Below, in pieces: positions 62,227 to 64,000 of a stretch of DNA of 64,000 bases (within the stretch, counting starts at the first letter, position 1; every line of letters starts with the position of its first letter). This stretch comes from Pelagibacterium sp. (GTDB taxonomy: Bacteria; Pseudomonadota; Alphaproteobacteria; Rhizobiales; Devosiaceae), in assembly GCA_002723255.1 (NCBI GenBank), contig PBNW01000016.1, positions 24,646 to 88,645 of the forward strand, written 5' to 3'. The notes under the pieces are model-generated. The model made no database searches. It saw only the letters and a program-made list of their open reading frames with translations, and was not told where the DNA came from. The position numbers were made by a program, and so were the translations under genes.

Positions 62227-63006
62227 TTAGCTTTGGGCCACACCCAAAGTGGTCGTGGCCCGATCGACACCGGACTGGATGGCCTGGCGCATGGCGACGC
62301 GGGCCATTTCGGGGTCCTTGGCCATGATGGCCTCGGCGATGTTGCGGTGCAGACGCACCGCCTTGTCGAACGCCGCCCCGCCTTCCATCGGCGAGGAAAT
62401 GGTGAAGGACGCCATCAGCGCAATCTCGACAACATTGGAGAGCGAGACCATGAACGGATTGCCCGACGCCTGGGCCACCACACGGTGAAATCCTACGTCG
62501 TTGCGGGCGAAATCCTCGGCGCTCTGGCCCTTGGTCGCCATGCCGGCAAGCCAGGCCATCAGTTCATCGGCCTGCTCGTCGGATCGCCGCTCGGCAGCGA
62601 GCGCTGCGGCATCGGGCTCGACGGCCATGCGGATTTCGGCTAGCGAGGCAATGAAATCAAAGGAAATTCCCGATTCCAGATGCCAGAGCAGCACGTCGGA
62701 ATCGAACATGTTCCAGCGCGACCGCGGCAGGACGCGCGTGCCGACCCGGGCCCGCGCTTCGACAAGACCCTTGGCCGACAGTGTCTTGAGCGCTTCGCGC
62801 AGCACCGTGCGCGACACGCCGAACTGGTCGATCAGATCGCTGTCGCCGGGCAGGATCCGGCCCTCTTCATAGGTTCCGCCCACGATGGCGGTCCCCAAGG
62901 TATACATGACATGGGCGTGGAAATTGTGGGGCTTGCGGCGCGCGGGAGCGACCGCTGGTCCGGCAGCAACCCCCGTCCCCTCCTGATCGTCCATCGTTCC
63001 CGCCAT
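62227..63006 (-). CDS. GntR/FadR-family regulator (DgoR-like)
   Basis: About 259 residues. A winged HTH (about residues 28-95: GRILPGDSDLIDQFGVSRTVLREALKTLSAKGL in parts) and a C-terminal FCD domain (about 120-245) with metal-ligand His/Asp in FARNDVGFHRVV are visible. Such regulators of sugar-acid genes (DgoR, UxuR, LldR types) respond to the acid. Its place between chvE and dgoK suggests control of this locus. The start is uncertain: ATGs at 63066, 63006 and 62994 are possible and none has an ideal RBS. Confidence 0.85.
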   Translation of the reverse strand: MAGTMDDQEGTGVAAGPAVAPARRKPHNFHAHVMYTLGTAIVGGTYEEGRILPGDSDLIDQFGVSRTVLREALKTLSAKGLVEARARVGTRVLPRSRWNMFDSDVLLWHLESGISFDFIASLAEIRMAVEPDAAALAAERRSDEQADELMAWLAGMATKGQSAEDFARNDVGFHRVVAQASGNPFMVSLSNVVEIALMASFTISSPMEGGAAFDKAVRLHRNIAEAIMAKDPEMARVAMRQAIQSGVDRATTTLGVAQS

Positions 63007-63183
63007 GCCGGTTCGCCCAAATCCCTGTTCTGTCGCGCCGGGCAAAACACGGCGCAAACAGAACATGACAAAGGGCGCGATGGATTGTCAAAATAAAAAT
63101 ATAATAAGATAATTGACGGCTTGCGGGGGAATCGGGCGGCCGTCCAGCATGATGTGCCGCCAAATCGAGGAAAGAATCAATCC

Positions 63184-63231
63184 ATGACGCAATCGGTCTT
63201 TGAGCACACCGCGCGCGTGACATGTCCTTGA
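63184..63231 (+). CDS. 15-codon leader ORF overlapping the dgoK start
   Basis: ATG at 63184 follows a strong GAGGAAAG RBS and encodes MTQSVFEHTARVTCP before TGA at 63229-63231. The stop lies 7 bp past the dgoK ATG (63222) in another frame, so translation of the leader may deliver ribosomes to dgoK, which has no good RBS of its own. A sequencing frameshift that joins the two is an alternative. Confidence 0.4.
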   Translation: MTQSVFEHTARVTCP

Positions 63232-64000
63232 GCGCCGACTGGATCGCGGTCGACTGGGGCACCTCCAACATGCGTGCCTGGGCGATGCGGGCAGACGGCA
63301 CCGTTCTGGCGCGGGGCGAAAGCGCCAAGGGCATGGGCCAACTCACGCCGTCTCAATTCGAGCCGGCGCTGCTTGAAGCTGTTGAACAATGGCTCAATTC
63401 AGAACGCGTCACCCCAATCATCGCCTGCGGCATGGTGGGTGCGCGACAGGGCTGGATCGAGGCTGAATACGCAAATACCCCTACCCCGCCCATCGCCGCG
63501 CAAGCGACCCGTGCCCCGGTTGCCGACAGCCGCATCGCCGTTTTCATCCTGCCCGGCGTCAGCCAAATGGCGCCACCCGACGTGATGCGCGGCGAGGAAA
63601 CCCAGATTGCAGGGTATGTCTCGGCGGTCGGGCCTTCCGGCACTATCTGTCTTCCGGGCACGCACAGCAAATGGGTCGAGATCGCCGACGGGCGCATCAC
63701 CCGGTTTCGTACGGCAATGACCGGGGAAATCTTTTCCCTGCTCGCCGAGAAATCCGTTCTGCGCCATAGTGTCGGAACAAATATTTGGAGCGAGGACGGG
63801 TTTGCCGCAGGCGTTCGCGAGGCGCTGGACGATGCGGAAATCATAACGAAGCTGTTTTCGATCCGGGCCGGGAGCCTGCTCGACGGGGTATTGCCACAGG
63901 TCTCCAGATCGCGCCTGTCGGGGCTGTTGATCGGCGCTGAACTTGCCGGAGCCGGCGATTACTGGCAGGGCGGTGACATCGCCCTGATTGGCGCATCGCG
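63222..64000 (+). CDS. dgoK: 2-dehydro-3-deoxygalactonokinase (3' truncated by window)
   Basis: The frame is open from ATG 63222 to the window end (259 codons). DgoK phosphorylates 2-dehydro-3-deoxygalactonate in the De Ley-Doudoroff galactose pathway. Landmarks are WIAVDWGTSNMRAW at the start, a GARQGWIEA segment (about 72-80), MRGEETQIAG (about 122-131), LPGTHSKWVEI (about 144-154) and a C-terminal LLIGAEL. The gene diverges from the GntR regulator. The aldolase gene (dgoA) probably follows outside the window. Confidence 0.9.
   Translation, partial: MSLSADWIAVDWGTSNMRAWAMRADGTVLARGESAKGMGQLTPSQFEPALLEAVEQWLNSERVTPIIACGMVGARQGWIEAEYANTPTPPIAAQATRAPVADSRIAVFILPGVSQMAPPDVMRGEETQIAGYVSAVGPSGTICLPGTHSKWVEIADGRITRFRTAMTGEIFSLLAEKSVLRHSVGTNIWSEDGFAAGVREALDDAEIITKLFSIRAGSLLDGVLPQVSRSRLSGLLIGAELAGAGDYWQGGDIALIGAS

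Overview
The window is a gene-dense, high-GC chromosomal segment of an alphaproteobacterium. It is most likely a Hyphomicrobiales member of the Devosia/Pelagibacterium type (inference from gene content: DUF1236 protein, PcaQ-type pca regulation, ChvE-Ggu transporter, Ehu/Eut ectoine genes, rhizobial-style iol operon). No rRNA, tRNA, insertion sequence, prophage or CRISPR array was seen. Both ends cut genes: a methyltransferase tail at the left and the 2-dehydro-3-deoxygalactonokinase gene at the right.

Layout. 1-1190: methyltransferase tail and a secreted SH3/DUF1236 protein. 1250-8999: myo-inositol catabolism, with iolG divergent from iolC-iolD-[GIY-YIG gene and palindromic repeats]-iolE-iolB. 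An operator matching GGAA-N6-TTCC overlaps the iolC promoter. 9300-21560: housekeeping and signalling genes (CHASE-PAS-GGDEF-EAL protein, HrpB helicase, CutC, ROK sugar kinase, HerA-like ATPase, NUDIX, Pit phosphate transporter, DUF2062, VOC). 21563-25507: pcaQ divergent from pcaIJF, the last two steps of the beta-ketoadipate pathway. 25740-34791: D-lactate dehydrogenase, an orphan TRAP binding protein with an SMP-30 lactonase, PhoX behind a PHO box, an aldo/keto reductase, DUF1697, and two cold-shock genes with matching leaders. 35019-47787: an ectoine uptake and degradation cluster (aminotransferase, aldehyde dehydrogenase, AsnC regulator, ehuABCD, eutBC, doeA, doeB) without eutA or enuR. 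48043-54070: a proposed coenzyme F420-0 salvage and use cassette (ABC importer, cofE, FGD-family enzyme and an LLM oxidoreductase). 54313-64000: chvE-gguABC sugar importer genes with an IlvD/Edd sugar-acid dehydratase, an aldose 1-dehydrogenase, a GntR regulator and dgoK, i.e. oxidative galactose/arabinose catabolism.

The common theme is scavenging of small organic molecules: inositol, aromatic end products, lactate, ectoines, aldoses, organic phosphate and probably a deazaflavin cofactor precursor. The most notable content is the F420-0 cassette, an arrangement described from actinobacteria, here in a proteobacterial setting with two copies of a 105-bp double-palindrome repeat bracketing three of its genes. 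Roughly seventeen related GC-rich palindromes are scattered through intergenic gaps, several inside operons, and one cluster surrounds a small GIY-YIG nuclease gene.
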